Shown here piece by piece: positions 62,373 through 64,000 of a stretch of 64,000 nucleotides of DNA. Origin of the DNA: JANYCO01 sp035535995 (GTDB lineage Bacteria; Bacteroidota; Bacteroidia; Cytophagales; Cytophagaceae). The stretch lies in assembly GCA_035535995.1 (NCBI GenBank), contig DATLOZ010000013.1, forward strand, positions 111,073 to 175,072. The letters run 5' to 3'. The notes beneath the pieces were generated by a model. The model saw only the letters and a list, made by a program, of their open reading frames with translations, was not told the DNA's origin and made no database searches. The stretch's first letter is position 1; every line of letters starts with the position of its first letter. A program made the translations under genes and the position numbers.

Positions 62373-63569
62373 ATGAAAAAGAAATTAGTTTTGGCCTTCA
62401 GCGGCGGCTTAGATACTACTTACTGCGTGAAATACCTCGCAGAAGACAGAGGCTTTGAAGTGCATACAGTGATCGTAGATACGGGTGGATTTTCGCAGGA
62501 AGAACTGGCTGATATCGAGAAAAAAGCTTATGAGCTTGGAGTGACCAAACATACCGTGGTTTACCAGACTCAGAAATATTACAACGACTGCATCAAATAC
62601 ATGATCTTCGGAAATGTATTAAAAAATAATACTTACCCGCTTTCCGTATCTGCTGAGAGAATGTTCCAGGCCCTTGCGATCGCGGAGTATGCAAAAGAGA
62701 TCAATGCGGATGCAGTGGCACACGGCTCTACAGGCGCAGGCAATGACCAGGTGCGTTTTGATATGGTTTTCCATATCCTGATCCCGGGCATCGAAATCAT
62801 CACTCCAATTCGCGACAACAAACTTTCCCGCGAAGAAGAGATCGAATATTTAAAATCAAAAGGAGTAGAGCGCGACTGGACGAAAGCAGCTTACTCGATC
62901 AACAAAGGAATCTGGGGAACTTCCGTTGGCGGAAGAGAAACACTCACCCCGGATGGTTACCTTCCTGAGCAAGCATGGCCTACACAAGTGACCAAGCACA
63001 ACCCGGAAGAAATCACCCTTGAATTTGAAAACGGAGAATTGGTAGGCCTCAACGGCACCAAAGCCGCCGATCCCGTAGGCGCTATTTTGTGGCTGCGCGA
63101 GATTGCTGCTCCATTTGGCATCGGCCGTGATATTCACGTGGGCGATACTATCATAGGGATCAAAGGTCGTGTAGGCTTTGAAGCCGCAGCTCCATTGATC
63201 ATTATCAAAGCACATCATTTGCTGGAGAAACATACACTTACCAAATGGCAGATGTACTGGAAAGATCAGCTTGCCAACTGGTATGGTACGCTACTCCACG
63301 AAGGACAGTATTTAGAGCCGGTGATGAGAAACATCGAAACTTTCCTGCAAGATTCACAAAAAAGCGTGACAGGTTCTGTACGAGTACGCCTGGCGCCATA
63401 TCAATTCCAACTGCTGGGAATCAAATCTCCATATGATATGATGTCGTCTAAATTTGGTACCTACGGTGAAATGAACAACACCTGGAGTGGAGACGATGTG
63501 CGTGGCTTCTCTAAGATCCTCGCCAACCAGGCGATGTTCCATGGCCTGGTGAATGCAGAGAATAAATAA
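62373..63569 (+). CDS. argG: Argininosuccinate synthase
   Basis: 398 residues. ATP-dependent condensation of citrulline and aspartate. PP-motif AFSGGLDTTYC at the N-terminus (residues about 8-18), AHGSTGAGNDQVRFD and the C-terminal aspartate/citrulline-binding region. It is followed by an inverted repeat and a small exported protein before the window edge. argH is 45 kb away at 16184, so the pathway is split into two loci here. Confidence 0.95.
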   Translation: MKKKLVLAFSGGLDTTYCVKYLAEDRGFEVHTVIVDTGGFSQEELADIEKKAYELGVTKHTVVYQTQKYYNDCIKYMIFGNVLKNNTYPLSVSAERMFQALAIAEYAKEINADAVAHGSTGAGNDQVRFDMVFHILIPGIEIITPIRDNKLSREEEIEYLKSKGVERDWTKAAYSINKGIWGTSVGGRETLTPDGYLPEQAWPTQVTKHNPEEITLEFENGELVGLNGTKAADPVGAILWLREIAAPFGIGRDIHVGDTIIGIKGRVGFEAAAPLIIIKAHHLLEKHTLTKWQMYWKDQLANWYGTLLHEGQYLEPVMRNIETFLQDSQKSVTGSVRVRLAPYQFQLLGIKSPYDMMSSKFGTYGEMNNTWSGDDVRGFSKILANQAMFHGLVNAENK

Positions 63570-63570
63570 A

Positions 63571-63632
63571 AAGTTATGAGTTATGAATGTTGAATTAACA
63601 AATCATAATTCATAACTCATGATTCATAACTT
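63571..63632. repeat. Inverted repeat AAGTTATGAGTTATGAAT
   Basis: Left arm at 63571-63588 and complementary sequences (ATTCATAACTCATGATTCAT, AACTT) at 63608-63632, so one left unit faces two overlapping right units. It fills the gap between argG and the next gene. Confidence 0.7.
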
Positions 63633-63646
63633 AAACTATTTTTTTT

Positions 63647-63976
63647 ATGAAAACAGTAATGATAAAAAGATCGCTTTTTTTCTTCTCATTGATTTTTTTG
63701 ATGAGCGGTTCCTTTTCTTTTGCGCAAATGGTTACGACAAAAGAAAATCAAGAATGTATTCAGGTTTTGAAAAGCAGCAAGGAGTATAAACTTCTTCAAT
63801 CAAAACTTAAATTTTCCGATTCAGAGATTGTGTTTTCGGATATAAGTACAGATGCAGATAATAATAATTGTGATGTGCGTATGCACACCAAGAGTCAGCC
63901 CGATGTTGAATACCATTATCTTATTGATATTGATTCAAAGACGGTGAAGCAAATGGGCGTGGACGAGTTTAGATAA
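63647..63976 (+). CDS. Small exported protein, function unknown
   Basis: 109 residues. Signal peptide with FSFAQ cleavage site (about residues 1-26; the second Met at position 5 could be the start). The mature part is about 80 residues, charged, with two Cys (ENQECIQ and NNNCDVR) that may form a disulfide. No family recognised. It is complete and ends 24 bases before the right edge. Confidence 0.65.
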   Translation: MKTVMIKRSLFFFSLIFLMSGSFSFAQMVTTKENQECIQVLKSSKEYKLLQSKLKFSDSEIVFSDISTDADNNNCDVRMHTKSQPDVEYHYLIDIDSKTVKQMGVDEFR

Positions 63977-64000
63977 AGATATTTACAGTGGTGGCCCCCC

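Overview
The window looks like a chromosomal stretch of a Bacteroidota bacterium, most likely Cytophagales or a relative. Evidence: a SusC/RagA-style TonB receptor with a carboxypeptidase-like N-terminal domain, a protein with a type IX secretion (T9SS) tail, a 2215-residue SprB-repeat protein, OmpA-anchored envelope proteins, promoters of the TTG / TAnnTTTG type, weak Shine-Dalgarno use, low GC, and a bacillithiol gene (bshC). No prophage, CRISPR array, complete insertion sequence or rRNA operon is visible. One tRNA gene (Leu, anticodon GAG) is present.

Layout. 1-5913 (minus): the N-terminal part of a TonB receptor, then a three-gene set encoding an exported propeller-like protein, an outer-membrane barrel and an exported TPR-CHAT protease-like protein. 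6085-7941: a 7TM-DISM sensor whose output domain is an IS1595-type transposase zinc ribbon. 8245-12926 (minus): 5-formyl-THF cyclo-ligase, bshC and a class A penicillin-binding protein. 13182-16155: a PorE-like TPR/propeller/OmpA protein and lipoproteins. 16184-19172: argH and an ArgE-like M20 deacylase, separated by a GxxExxY nuclease-like gene sitting between two arms of a 57-nt inverted repeat. 19856-25186: a c-type cytochrome lipoprotein, an ELWxxDGT-repeat T9SS cargo, a REC-PAS-membrane protein and a channel-like membrane protein. 25325-30076 (minus): a possible operon for lipid/cell-envelope membrane proteins (dgkA, DUF1361, a DUF4153/4173-LRR fusion, a winged-helix regulator, a membrane protein). 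30237-33571: peroxiredoxin-like protein, then WD40, DivIVA, folB and a membrane protein. 33595-41170 is an accessory, gene-poor region: a decayed ester cyclase, cupin, Crp/Fnr regulator, tRNA-Leu, a four-helix-bundle (IVP-type) gene plus a decayed relative, LRR protein, small unknowns and many palindromes. 41178-48549 (minus): SprB-repeat/OmpA giant plus a small OmpA protein. 48894-56487: HdeD-like protein, ABC-2 exporter, DedA, a rifampin-phosphotransferase-like enzyme and small proteins. 56523-61353: rsmG, ECF sigma factor, glycosyltransferase, tgt and an LptF/G-type permease. 61388-63569: start of a second arginine locus (acetyltransferase, argG) with a candidate leader peptide.

The most unusual large-scale property is the density of interspersed palindromes: at least six sequence families (named A, B, C, D, G, H below) plus single hairpins fill most intergenic gaps. 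Two unrelated genes (cyclo-ligase and the M20 deacylase) take their last codon and stop codon from the same repeat (family C), and the same family brackets the GxxExxY gene. The best candidates for something undescribed are the sensor/transposase-zinc-ribbon fusion, the GxxExxY-repeat unit, a cloverleaf-like 104-nt element at 36504-36607, and the DUF4153/4173-LRR fusion.
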